From: Rathayibacter sp. VKM Ac-2856
GTDB taxonomy: Bacteria; Actinomycetota; Actinomycetes; Actinomycetales; Microbacteriaceae
Assembly: GCF_013205055.1 (NCBI RefSeq)
Contig: NZ_JABMLF010000002.1
Span: forward strand, 1 to 64,000
Direction: 5' to 3'
DNA: 64,000 nucleotides
Each line of letters begins with the position of its first letter. Position 1 is the stretch's first letter. Below, in pieces: positions 1-8,071 of the stretch. Under the pieces are notes generated by a model. The model was not told the origin of the DNA. It saw nothing but the letters and a program-made list of their open reading frames with translations, and searched no databases. Made by a program: the position numbers and the translations under genes.

Positions 1-694
1 CACCTCCGGCACGCGAAAACAACTCCGGCTCGTGAGAACCCGGCCGTTCCACGAGCCCGACTCCGTTCCACGTGCCGGACGTCCGACCTCCTCACCTCCG
101 GCACGCGAAAACAACTCCGGCTCGTGAGAACCCGGCCGTTCCACGAGCCCGACTCCGTTCCACGTGCCGGACGTCCGACCTCCTCACCTCCGGCACGCGA
201 AAACAACTCCGGCTCGTGAGAACCCGGCCGTTCCACGAGCCCGACTCCGTTCCACGTGCCGAACGTCCGACCTCCTCACCTCCGGCACGCGAAAACACCT
301 CCGGCACGCGAAAAGCGCCGGATTCCACGAGCCCGGCGCGATTCCACGAGCCGAAGCTCCGGCCCGGTCTCCGGCGGCGCGCGCGACGAGCCCCGGCACT
401 CGACACGACCTCCGGCACGCGAGAACAGCCCCGGCACGCCGGAATCGCTCGATCCCGCGAGCCGGACGCCGATTCACGAGCCGAAGCTCCCACCGAGCCG
501 ACTCCTGCAGGCGGGACCATCTCCGGCACGCGGAAACGGCTCCGGCACGCGAAAATCGCCGGATTCCACGAGCCCGGCGCGATTCCACGAGCCGAAGCTC
601 CGACCCGCCTACCTCCGGCTCGCGGAACCGTCCCCGGCACGCCGGAACCGCGCGATCGCGCGAGCCCGACCCGGTTCCACGAGCCGAACGTCCC
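1..694. repeat. 92-bp tandem repeats followed by degenerate related units
   Basis: Three head-to-tail copies of a 92-bp unit occupy 1-92, 93-184 and 185-276; they are almost identical (one change seen near 261). From 277 to about 694 the same short modules (cacctccggcacgcgaaa, gattccacgagccg, cggctcgtgagaac) continue in shuffled, diverged form. Modules occur in both orientations (GGCTCGTG and CACGAGCC), so each unit can fold into hairpins. The array starts at or before the window edge. Open reading frames cross it on both strands, but they consist only of repeated Arg/Pro/Ser-rich peptide and are not believed. Related copies lie at 17974-18053 and 42538-42947. The rest of the gap, to 845, shows no clear gene. 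Confidence 0.9.
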
Positions 695-845
695 GACGTC
701 CCCGCCTCCCCCTGGGAGGGGAACCCGCCCCCGGGAGACGTAAGGTGTGCTCACACGCGCCCGCGGACGGGCGGGCCCCGCATCGCAGCGGCACCCGCGT
801 CCCTGCGACGAAGCGCCGCCCGATCACAGGAAGCCACGGTGCCCG

Positions 846-1895
846 ATGCCGGAAGACAAGCCCGCGCCGCGGGCCCCGAGCATCTACGACGTCGCCCGGG
901 CGGCCGGAGTCTCGCACCAGACCGTCTCCCGCGTGCTGAACGACCACCCGAGCCTGCGCGCCGAGACCAAGAAGCGCGTGCTCGACGTGATGGCCGAGCT
1001 CGACTACCGGCCGAACCTCGCCGCCCGCGCCCTGGTCACCAGCCGCACCCGCACCATCGGCGTGCTCTCCTCGCAGAGCCTCCAGTTCGGCCCCGCGTCG
1101 AGCATCCAGGCGATCGAGGTCGCCGCCCGCGACGCCGGCTACCTGGTCGTCACCGCGAACGTCGACGGCACCGACGGCGACTCCATCCAAGCCGGGATCC
1201 GGCACCTGCTGAACCAGGCGGTCGAGGGCCTCGTGGTCATCGCGCCGCAGATCCGCGTCTTCGACATCCTGTCCGGCGTCGCGATGCGGATCCCCAACGT
1301 CACCCTGCAGACCACCGACGCCGAGCGCGGCGATGCGCTCTACGTCGACCAGATGGCGGGCGCGCGGATGGCGACCGCGCACCTGATCGAGCTCGGCCAC
1401 ACCGAGATCCTGCACCTCTCCGGACCGCAGGACTGGATCGAGGCCGAGGCGCGGATGCGCGGCTACCTCGTCGAGCTCGGCGACCGGAATCTGCCGCTGC
1501 GCCCGCCGATCCTCGGCGACTGGAGCGCCGAGCGCGGGCACCACGTCGGCCTCGAGCTCAGCCGCCTCCTCGACGTCACCGCGGTCTTCGCCGCCAACGA
1601 CCAGATGGCGCTGGGTGTGATGAGCGCGTTCCACGAGCGCGGGATCCGCGTGCCCGAGGACGTCAGCGTCATCGGCTTCGACGACATCCCCGAGGCCGCC
1701 TACTACTGGCCGCCGCTGACCAGCGTGCGGCAGGACTTCGCCGAGCTCGGCCGCCGCTGCGTGGCCACCCTGCTGAGCCTGATCGAGGGCGAGCGCCCGG
1801 AGGCGTCCCCGCCGATCGACCCGCAGCTGATGGTCCGCGGCTCCACCGCCGTTCCCCGCTCGCTCACCGCCGCCGTCCGCGCGGCGCACCGATGA
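846..1895 (+). CDS. LacI-family transcriptional regulator, probable repressor of the adjacent sugar importer
   Basis: This 349-residue protein has the standard LacI layout. An N-terminal helix-turn-helix and hinge (SIYDVARAAGVSHQTVSRVL, about residues 11-30, then YRPNLAARAL) is followed by a periplasmic-binding-protein-like effector domain ending in the typical VIGFDDIPEAAYYWPPLTSV segment. ATG 846 is chosen because family members begin a few residues before the helix-turn-helix. The frame is open further upstream, but that part lies next to the repeats and encodes low-complexity sequence. An AGGAAG stands about 12 nt upstream, a long spacing. The gene precedes the chvE-mmsA-mmsB operon in the same direction, with a lac-type operator at 1963-1980 in between, so the importer is the likely target and a monosaccharide the likely inducer (inference). 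Confidence 0.93.
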   Translation: MPEDKPAPRAPSIYDVARAAGVSHQTVSRVLNDHPSLRAETKKRVLDVMAELDYRPNLAARALVTSRTRTIGVLSSQSLQFGPASSIQAIEVAARDAGYLVVTANVDGTDGDSIQAGIRHLLNQAVEGLVVIAPQIRVFDILSGVAMRIPNVTLQTTDAERGDALYVDQMAGARMATAHLIELGHTEILHLSGPQDWIEAEARMRGYLVELGDRNLPLRPPILGDWSAERGHHVGLELSRLLDVTAVFAANDQMALGVMSAFHERGIRVPEDVSVIGFDDIPEAAYYWPPLTSVRQDFAELGRRCVATLLSLIEGERPEASPPIDPQLMVRGSTAVPRSLTAAVRAAHR

Positions 1896-1962
1896 ATCGC
1901 GCCGTTATCGAGTCGAGACCTGCACGGTGGCATGATGACCGCCGACAGGTCTAGCATCACTC

Positions 1963-1980
1963 CATGTGATCGCTCACATG
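1963..1980. promoter_or_regulatory. LacI-type operator upstream of chvE
   Basis: CATGTGATCGCTCACATG is an inverted repeat with perfect 7-bp arms around a CG-containing centre. Its core TGTGATCGCTCACA differs at one position from the idealised symmetric lac operator core TGTGAGCGCTCACA. A -10-like TAGCAT at 1952-1957 would place the transcription start inside the operator, as expected for repression. It lies between the LacI-family gene and the chvE start at 2050. Confidence 0.8.
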
Positions 1981-2049
1981 AGCGTCCCGCCGCCGCCGGC
2001 ACCCCGCGGCAGCCCAGCACCCGCTGCATTCAATGACGAAGGAATCACA

Positions 2050-3177
2050 GTGACCACAATGAAGCGCGCACTCATCGCCGGCATCGCCGGTGGCGCGATG
2101 ATCCTCTCCCTCGCCGCCTGCTCGAGCGGCTCCGGCGACTCGGGCTCCGGCTCGGGCGACGGCGGCCTCGTCGGCGTCGCGATGCCGACGAAGTCCTCCG
2201 AGCGCTGGATCGCGGACGGCAACAACGTCAAGTCGCAGCTCGAGGAGGCCGGCTACCAGGTCGACCTGCAGTACGCCGAGGACGACATCCCCACCCAGGT
2301 CTCGCAGCTCGAGAACATGATCACCAAGGGCGCCAAGGCCCTGATCGTCGCCTCGATCGACGGCACCACCCTCACCAGCGTCCTCGAGGAGGCCGCGGCG
2401 AACGACATCCCCGTCATCGCCTACGACCGCCTCATCCGCGACTCCGAGAACGTGGACTACTACGCCACGTTCGACAACTACAAGGTCGGCGTCCAGCAGG
2501 CCACCTCGCTCCTCGCGGGCCTCGGCCTGACCGACCTCGAGGGCGCCGCCGCTGCGGACGCCCCCGCCGGTCCCTTCAACATCGAGCTCTTCGCCGGCAG
2601 CCCCGACGACAACAACGCGACGTTCTTCTTCAACGGCGCGATGGACACCCTCGAGCCCTTCATCGACGCGGGCACCCTCGTCGTCGCGTCCGGCGAGACC
2701 GAGTTCAACACCGTCGCCACGCTGCGCTGGGACCCCGAGGTCGCCCAGAGCCGCATGGAGGACATCATCACCAAGACGTACTCCGACGGCTCGAAGATCC
2801 AGGGCGTCCTCTCGCCCTACGACGGCCTCAGCCGCGGCATCATCTCCGCGCTGACCGACGCCGGCTACACCGTGGGCACCGACTTCCCGATCATCACCGG
2901 TCAGGACGCCGAGCTCGACTCGGTCAAGGCGATCATCTCGGGTGAGCAGTACGCGACCATCTACAAGGACACCCGCGAGCTCGCCAAGGAGGCCGTGCTG
3001 ATGGCGCAGGCCGTCCTCGAGGGCACCGAGCCCGAGGTCAACGACACCGAGACGTACGACAACGGCGAGAAGGTCGTTCCGTCCTTCCTGCTCGACCCGG
3101 TCATCGTCACCAAGGACCAGATCCAGTCCGTGCTGGTCGACGGCGGCTACTACACCGACGCCGAGGTCAACGGCTAA
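2050..3177 (+). CDS. chvE: Multiple-monosaccharide ABC transporter substrate-binding lipoprotein (ChvE type)
   Basis: Extracellular solute-binding lipoprotein that captures sugars for the MmsA/MmsB importer. GTG 2050 is preferred because GAAGG lies 7 nt upstream; ATG 2059 is a close alternative. The signal peptide ends in a lipobox LAAC with the lipidated Cys at residue 24, followed by a Ser/Gly/Asp linker. The mature part carries ChvE-family features: [17 protein letters not shown] at the start, the [11 protein letters not shown] strand and an [14 protein letters not shown] segment near the hinge. Length (375 residues) is normal. It is followed by a strong hairpin before the ATPase gene. The exact sugar cannot be told from sequence; ChvE relatives bind aldoses such as glucose, galactose, arabinose and xylose. 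Confidence 0.93.
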   Translation: MTTMKRALIAGIAGGAMILSLAACSSGSGDSGSGSGDGGLVGVAMPTKSSERWIADGNNVKSQLEEAGYQVDLQYAEDDIPTQVSQLENMITKGAKALIVASIDGTTLTSVLEEAAANDIPVIAYDRLIRDSENVDYYATFDNYKVGVQQATSLLAGLGLTDLEGAAAADAPAGPFNIELFAGSPDDNNATFFFNGAMDTLEPFIDAGTLVVASGETEFNTVATLRWDPEVAQSRMEDIITKTYSDGSKIQGVLSPYDGLSRGIISALTDAGYTVGTDFPIITGQDAELDSVKAIISGEQYATIYKDTRELAKEAVLMAQAVLEGTEPEVNDTETYDNGEKVVPSFLLDPVIVTKDQIQSVLVDGGYYTDAEVNG

Positions 3178-3207
3178 GCGCCACCTCCACTCGCACAGCA
3201 CGACCCC

Positions 3208-3234
3208 GGGAGGGCGCCCATCGGGCGCCCTCCC
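3208..3234 (+). terminator. Intercistronic hairpin between chvE and mmsA
   Basis: GGGAGGGCGCCC and GGGCGCCCTCCC form a perfect 12-bp stem with a 3-nt loop, 30 nt after the chvE stop. No long T-run follows. It may be a partial terminator or an RNA-stabilising hairpin that keeps the binding protein more abundant than the membrane components, as is common in binding-protein operons. Confidence 0.7.
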
Positions 3235-3259
3235 CCACTACGAAGGAAGGGAGGCACGC

Positions 3260-4789
3260 GTGACCACGAACATCCTCGAGATGCGCGGCATCACCAAGAC
3301 GTTCCCGGGCGTGAAGGCGCTCCAGGACGTCACGCTGAACGCCGAGCGCGGCGAAGTCCACGCGATCTGCGGAGAGAACGGCGCCGGCAAGTCGACGCTG
3401 ATGAAGGTGCTGTCGGGCGTGTACCCGCACGGCACGTACGAGGGCGACATCGTCTTCGAGGACGAGGTGATGCAGTTCGCCAGCATCCGCGACTCGGAGG
3501 CGAAGGGCATCGTCATCATCCACCAGGAGCTGGCCCTCAGCCCCTACCTCTCCATCGCGGAGAACATCTTCCTCGGCAACGAGGTCCGCGGCTTCGCCGG
3601 TCTGATCGACTGGAACAAGACCAACGCGGAGGCGGCCTCGCTGCTCGCCCGCGTCGGCCTGAAGGAGAACCCCACCACCAAGATCCAGGACATCGGAGTC
3701 GGCAAGCAGCAGCTCGTCGAGATCGCCAAGGCGCTCTCCAAGCGGGTCAAGCTGCTCATCCTCGACGAGCCCACCGCGGCGCTCAACGACGAGGACTCCG
3801 ACCACCTGCTCGACCTGATCCTGCACCTCAAGGAGCAGGGCATCACCTCGCTGATCATCAGCCACAAGCTCAACGAGATCAAGAAGATCGCCGACACCGT
3901 CACGGTCATCCGCGACGGCAAGACGATCGAGACGATCGCGCACGACGACGTGACGGAAGACCGGATCATCAAGGACATGGTCGGCCGCGACCTCGACCAC
4001 CGCTACCCGGACCACACGCCGCACATCGGGGAGGAGATCCTGCGCGTCGTCGACTGGACCGCGCACCACCCGCAGGACCCGACGCGCGTCATGGTCGACA
4101 AGGTGAACCTCACCGTGCACCGCGGCGAGATCGTCGGCATCGCGGGCCTCATGGGCGCCGGCCGCACCGAGTTCGCGATGAGCCTCTTCGGCCGCTCCTA
4201 CGGCAGCCGCATCTCCGGCCAGGTCTTCAAGGCCGGCAAGGAGATCCGGATGCGCAACGTGTCGGAGGCGATCGCCCACGGGCTCGCCTACGCCACCGAG
4301 GACCGCAAGCACTACGGCCTCAACCTGATCGACGACATCAAGCGGAACATCTCGCTCGCGTCGCTGCCCAAGGTGTCCAGTGCCGGACTCGTCGACGACA
4401 ACCGCGAGTTCGAGGTCGCCAACGAGTACCGCGGCAGCATGAACATCAAGTCGCCGACCGTGCTCGCCAAGACCGGGAAGCTCTCCGGCGGCAACCAGCA
4501 GAAGGTCGTCCTGTCGAAGTGGATCTACTCCGACCCGGACGTCCTCATCCTCGACGAGCCCACCCGCGGCATCGACGTGGGTGCGAAGTACGAGATCTAC
4601 ACCATCATCAACCGGCTCGCGGCGGAGGGTAAGGGGATCATCGTCATCTCCTCCGAGCTGCCCGAGCTGCTCGGCATCTGCGACCGCGTCTACGCGCTGT
4701 CGGAGGGCCGCATCACGGGCGAGCTGCCCATCGCCGAGGCCACGCCCGAGGCAGTCCTCACCCTCATGACCCAGGAGAAGCAACGATGA
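3260..4789 (+). CDS. mmsA: Multiple-monosaccharide ABC transporter ATP-binding protein
   Basis: Duplicated sugar-import ATPase of the MmsA/XylG/GguA class (509 residues). The first nucleotide-binding domain has Walker [10 protein letters not shown] at residues 38-46 and Walker [12 protein letters not shown]. The second has a signature [14 protein letters not shown] and Walker [17 protein letters not shown]. As usual in this class, the second domain lacks a canonical Walker A ([11 protein letters not shown]) and the first has a reduced signature ([12 protein letters not shown]). GTG 3260 follows a very strong GGAAGGGAGG. The stop codon overlaps the permease start (ATGA), indicating translational coupling. 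It powers import of the sugar bound by the ChvE-type lipoprotein. Confidence 0.96.
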   Translation: MTTNILEMRGITKTFPGVKALQDVTLNAERGEVHAICGENGAGKSTLMKVLSGVYPHGTYEGDIVFEDEVMQFASIRDSEAKGIVIIHQELALSPYLSIAENIFLGNEVRGFAGLIDWNKTNAEAASLLARVGLKENPTTKIQDIGVGKQQLVEIAKALSKRVKLLILDEPTAALNDEDSDHLLDLILHLKEQGITSLIISHKLNEIKKIADTVTVIRDGKTIETIAHDDVTEDRIIKDMVGRDLDHRYPDHTPHIGEEILRVVDWTAHHPQDPTRVMVDKVNLTVHRGEIVGIAGLMGAGRTEFAMSLFGRSYGSRISGQVFKAGKEIRMRNVSEAIAHGLAYATEDRKHYGLNLIDDIKRNISLASLPKVSSAGLVDDNREFEVANEYRGSMNIKSPTVLAKTGKLSGGNQQKVVLSKWIYSDPDVLILDEPTRGIDVGAKYEIYTIINRLAAEGKGIIVISSELPELLGICDRVYALSEGRITGELPIAEATPEAVLTLMTQEKQR

Positions 4790-6024
4790 CCGATCTGCAG
4801 AACACCCCGCCGACGGCGGCGGGAGCGCAGGTGAACCCCACCGAGAACGCGTTCACCAAGCGCCTCAGCCACGTGCTCAGCGACCTGGGCAAGAACGGCA
4901 TCTTCCTCGCCCTGATCGTGGTCGTGCTCCTCTTCCAGATCATGACCAACGGGATCCTCCTGCGCCCGCAGAACATCTCGAACCTGATCGTCCAGAACGG
5001 CTACATCCTCATCCTCGCCATCGGCATGGTGATGGTCATCGTGGCCGGGCACATCGACCTCTCGGTCGGCTCGATCGCCGCGTTCGTCGGCGCCATGTCC
5101 GGTGTCTTCGCCGTCAACATGGGCCTGCCGTGGTTCGTCTCCATCGTGCTCTCGCTGCTCATCGGAGCTCTGGTGGGCGCCTGGCAGGGCTTCTGGATCG
5201 CGTTCGTGGGGATACCCGCGTTCATCGTGACCTTGGCGGGCATGCTGATCTTCCGCGGCCTGGCGCTCGTCGTCCTCGGCAACGCGAACATCGGCTCCTT
5301 CCCGATCGAGTACCGCGCACTGGGCAACGGCTTCCTCACCGATCTGTTCGGCGAGACCGAGGGTCTCGACCCGCTGTCGCTCGGCGTCGGCGCGCTCGCG
5401 ATCATCGCGTTCACCGTGCAGTCGGTCCGCATCCGCCGCGGCCGCCAGAAGTACAACCAGGGCGTCGAGCCGGGCGCCTGGTTCGTCACCAAGCTCGTCC
5501 TCATCGCCCTCGTCGTCGCCGCGTTCGCGTTCGCGCTCTCGTCGTTCAAGGGCATCCCGGTGACCCTGATCGTCCTGGCCGTCCTCGTCCTCGTCTACGG
5601 CGTCGTGATGAACCGCTCGGTCTTCGGCCGCCACGTCTACGCCATCGGCGGCAACCTGCACGCCGCGGAGCTCTCGGGCATCAAGACGCGCAACGTCACC
5701 TTCTGGCTGTTCGTCAACATGGGCGTCCTCGCGGCGCTCGCCGGCCTCGTCTTCACCGCCCGCCTCAACCTGGCGGGCCCGAAGGCGGGCGACGGCTTCG
5801 AGCTCGAGGCCATCTCGGCCGCGTTCATCGGCGGCGCGGCCGTCCAGGGCGGCGTCGGCACCATCGGCGGCGCGATCCTCGGTGGTCTGATCATCGGCGT
5901 CCTGAACAACGGCATGTCGATCATGGGCATCGGCATCGAGTGGCAGCAGGCGGTCAAGGGCCTCGTGCTCCTGCTCGCGGTCGCCTTCGACGTCTACAAC
6001 AAGCGCCGCTCCGGCGGACGCTAG
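4786..6024 (+). CDS. mmsB: Multiple-monosaccharide ABC transporter permease
   Basis: Integral membrane permease of the branched-chain amino acid/ribose-type family, 412 residues, with many hydrophobic segments. The conserved [19 protein letters not shown] region and [20 protein letters not shown] are diagnostic of the MmsB/GguB group, as is the C-terminal [19 protein letters not shown], a coupling region to the ATPase. Length is typical. The start overlaps the mmsA stop by 4 nt. It is the last gene of the importer operon; the following reading frame starts only 11 nt later and may be co-transcribed. Confidence 0.95.
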   Translation: MTDLQNTPPTAAGAQVNPTENAFTKRLSHVLSDLGKNGIFLALIVVVLLFQIMTNGILLRPQNISNLIVQNGYILILAIGMVMVIVAGHIDLSVGSIAAFVGAMSGVFAVNMGLPWFVSIVLSLLIGALVGAWQGFWIAFVGIPAFIVTLAGMLIFRGLALVVLGNANIGSFPIEYRALGNGFLTDLFGETEGLDPLSLGVGALAIIAFTVQSVRIRRGRQKYNQGVEPGAWFVTKLVLIALVVAAFAFALSSFKGIPVTLIVLAVLVLVYGVVMNRSVFGRHVYAIGGNLHAAELSGIKTRNVTFWLFVNMGVLAALAGLVFTARLNLAGPKAGDGFELEAISAAFIGGAAVQGGVGTIGGAILGGLIIGVLNNGMSIMGIGIEWQQAVKGLVLLLAVAFDVYNKRRSGGR

Positions 6025-6035
6025 CCGCTCCGGTC

Positions 6036-6638
6036 GTGGCCGACTGGTCGCGGTTCCTGCCGCTCAGCACCGGAGCCTCGGTCGACGAGTCGGGGGTCAG
6101 CAACGACTGGCGCCCGCTCGTCGCGGATCGGCTCGACCGGCTCGCCGTCCTGGCCGCCTCCCCCTCCTTCACGGAGGGCGGGGCGGCCAGTGCCGTCTCC
6201 ACCCCTCTTCTCGGCGCCCTCGTCGTGCGGCTCTCCAGCAGCACGGCGCAGCGGCTCGCCACCCGCTTCGGCGCCCGCGAGGCCGCCGATCCCCCCGCCC
6301 CGGCAGCGCTGCCGGCGGCACTCACCGCCCTCGCGACCGACCGCCGCGCCGGCCGCGGCCCCACCGGCGTCGCCGAGCTCGTCGAGGTCGTCCGCGTCGA
6401 GCTGGCCCTCGCCCCCGAGACGGTCCTCCCCGAGAAGGTCTCCGGCGCCGTCGCGCTCGACCGCTTCCTCCGCGCGCCGCTCGCCATCCGCGCCGCCGCC
6501 CGCGGCAGCTCCCTCGTGCCGACCGACGCCTCCTGGTCGCTCGGCTCCGGCCCCGCCGTCCGCGCGCCGGCGGGAGAGATCCTCCTCTTCCTCCTCGACC
6601 TCGGCCCCTTCCCCACCTCGGTCGAGCCGGAGGCGTAG
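6036..6638 (+). CDS. Conserved protein resembling the mycothiol-dependent maleylpyruvate isomerase family, metal site missing
   Basis: Predicted 200-residue cytoplasmic protein from GTG 6036, 11 nt after mmsB. There is no convincing ribosome binding site, so the start is uncertain. The C-terminal stretch (SSLVPTDASWSLGSGPAVRA, then PAGEILLFLLDL) looks like the end of TIGR03083/MDMPI-type proteins, which usually read LVATDxxWxxGDGPEVRGP. In that family a His in a VHGQDIRRPLG-like motif helps bind metal; here the aligned stretch reads VRVELALAP, and the protein contains no histidine at all. If the assignment is right, this is a non-enzymatic or degenerate member. No role in sugar uptake is suggested beyond proximity. 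Confidence 0.5.
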   Translation: MADWSRFLPLSTGASVDESGVSNDWRPLVADRLDRLAVLAASPSFTEGGAASAVSTPLLGALVVRLSSSTAQRLATRFGAREAADPPAPAALPAALTALATDRRAGRGPTGVAELVEVVRVELALAPETVLPEKVSGAVALDRFLRAPLAIRAAARGSSLVPTDASWSLGSGPAVRAPAGEILLFLLDLGPFPTSVEPEA

Positions 6639-6683
6639 CGAGCGCCAGAGTGTGGACGATAGACGCCTGCCGTGAGTTCCGGT

Positions 6684-6718
6684 GAAGACGGATGTGAAGA
6701 TGTTTCACGTCCGTCTTC
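6684..6718 (+). other. Long hairpin between the 6036 gene and the duplicated secreted protein gene
   Basis: GAAGACGGATGTGAA (6684-6698) pairs with TTCACGTCCGTCTTC (6704-6718); the single DNA mismatch becomes a G-U pair in RNA, giving a 15-bp stem with a 5-nt loop. It lies 46 nt after one stop and 24 nt before the next start, with no T-run. It may act as a terminator or as a 5' leader structure. Confidence 0.6.
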
Positions 6719-6742
6719 TCCTTCTCCGCTCCGAGGATCTCC

Positions 6743-7570
6743 ATGACCACGCTCCACCACGACCGCCCGACGACCTCCGCACGGCGTCGCTCCCGCTCCC
6801 TCGACATCGCGGTCGCGACCGCCCTGTCCATCGGTCTCCTCGGCGGTGCGGCCACCGCCGCCCGCGCCGAGGCCCCCTCGACGGGGTCGCCTGCGCCCTC
6901 GTCGGGAGTCGCCGCTCCCGTCGAGCACCCCGGCATCGACGGGCACTTCACCGGAGCGCTCGACACCGAGGACGGCCGACCCGTCACCGTCGGCACCTAC
7001 ATCACCTGGACCGCCGAGCTCGCCAACACCGGCGACGTCGAGATCCGCACCATCCACGGCATCGACGTCGACCTCGCCCCCGGCGAGACCACCAGCAACT
7101 TCTCCTGGCGGAAGCAGGTCACCCAGGCCGACCTCGACACCGGCACGGCCACCATCAGCTTCCCCTGGGAGGCCACCACCGCCTCGGGACTGCCCTTCAC
7201 CTCCCCCGCCATCACCGGCAGCCTCACCCTCCCGGTCGAGCACCCCGGCCTCAGCGGGCACTTCACCGGTGTCGTCGACATCGAGGACGGCGCGCCGATC
7301 GTCCCCGGCACATACATCACCTGGACCGCCGAGCTCACCAACACCGGCGACGTCGAGATCCGCACCATCCACGGCATCGACTTCGTCCTCACCCCCGGCG
7401 AGACCACCAGCAACTTCTCCTGGCGGAAGCAGATCACGCAGGCCGACCTCGACACCGGCACGGCCACCATCAGCTTCCCCTACGAAGCGACCACGGCCTC
7501 GGGGCTGTCCTTCACCTCCCCCGTCGTCACCGGCACCCTCGCCCTGGCGCCGCGGCCGGCGGCGGGCTGA
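6743..7570 (+). CDS. Secreted protein made of two nearly identical 105-residue units
   Basis: 275-residue exported protein. Residues 1-42 form a signal peptide with twin-arginine-like basic residues (ARRRSRS), a hydrophobic core and cleavage near ARA-EA. A short Pro/Ser/Gly linker precedes two tandem units starting at about residues 60 and 165 (VEHPG in both). They share YITWTAEL, NTGDVEIRTIHGID, GETTSNFSWRKQ and TQADLDTGTATISFP. The predicted beta-strand-rich sequence with TW-AEL-NTGDV resembles bacterial surface DUF11-like/conserved-repeat domains, which often act as stalks or adhesive modules. The DNA repeat (6920-7234 and 7235-7549) is highly conserved, so the duplication is recent or homogenised. 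ATG 6743 has GAGGA just upstream. No sortase or membrane anchor is visible. Confidence 0.8.
   Translation: MTTLHHDRPTTSARRRSRSLDIAVATALSIGLLGGAATAARAEAPSTGSPAPSSGVAAPVEHPGIDGHFTGALDTEDGRPVTVGTYITWTAELANTGDVEIRTIHGIDVDLAPGETTSNFSWRKQVTQADLDTGTATISFPWEATTASGLPFTSPAITGSLTLPVEHPGLSGHFTGVVDIEDGAPIVPGTYITWTAELTNTGDVEIRTIHGIDFVLTPGETTSNFSWRKQITQADLDTGTATISFPYEATTASGLSFTSPVVTGTLALAPRPAAG
6920..7549 (+). repeat. Tandem 315-bp duplication inside the secreted protein gene
   Basis: Two in-frame 315-bp units (6920-7234, 7235-7549) share long identical stretches, for example the segments encoding NTGDVEIRTIHGID and ETTSNFSWRKQ. Expansion or contraction by slippage or recombination would be in frame. Confidence 0.85.
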
Positions 7571-7596
7571 CGCGGGTCCTGGAGGCGAGGGACCGC

Positions 7597-7962
7597 ATGC
7601 CACCCCACCGGGAACACGCGACGGGAGAACCCTGCGCAGGAGGCGCCGGTTCGCCCTCCACGAGCAGCCGCGTCCTCGCCCCTCAGGACCTCCTCGCACT
7701 GCGCGGACTCGTCAACACCCTCCATTCACTCCTGCTGGCGGAGATCGTCGACAGTCATGCGGTCGGCAGGATCAGGGTCTCGCTGGGAGAGAGCGGCCTC
7801 CTCGCGGGAACGGAAGCCCAGGATCCCGCCGACATCGACATCCGCCAGGCGCTCGAGGATCTCTTCCACCGGTTGCTCTACGTCCTGGGCGAGACGGACG
7901 AGGCCGACGGTCGTCATCCCGTCTGGTCGGGTGACGACGAGAGCACCTCCGGCACGTCGTAG
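7597..7962 (+). CDS. Hypothetical 121-residue protein
   Basis: Not recognised. From ATG 7597, with a purine-rich GGAGGCGAGGG upstream, it encodes a soluble protein with a low-complexity N-terminus. A central helical, Leu-rich part (LAPQDLLALRGLVNTLHSLL) is followed by an acidic tail. No signal peptide or membrane segment is seen. A frame on the opposite strand (7726-8097) overlaps it; the forward frame is preferred for its ribosome binding site and position, but neither is certain. Confidence 0.4.
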   Translation: MPPHREHATGEPCAGGAGSPSTSSRVLAPQDLLALRGLVNTLHSLLLAEIVDSHAVGRIRVSLGESGLLAGTEAQDPADIDIRQALEDLFHRLLYVLGETDEADGRHPVWSGDDESTSGTS

Positions 7963-8071
7963 AGCGGCCTCTCGCCGCGACGCCCCACAAAGGTCGTCAC
8001 GCCTCGGCTCGTCGGTCGGTCCGGCCGGATGCCGCGGACTCCTCGAACGGAGTCGGCCGTAGCATCGGAGG

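Noticed and set aside
1-276. Regular repeats suggesting a CRISPR array
   Set aside because: Copies are adjacent 92-bp units with no unique spacers, and no cas genes are nearby.
72-1954. Long open frames across the repeat block on both strands
   Set aside because: They encode repeated Arg/Pro/Ser-rich peptide, arise from GC-rich repeats without stops, and overlap the LacI-family gene.
1963-1980. CRP-type site (TGTGA...TCACA)
   Set aside because: The spacer is 4 bp, as in lac-type operators, not the 6 bp of CRP sites, and a LacI-family gene is adjacent.
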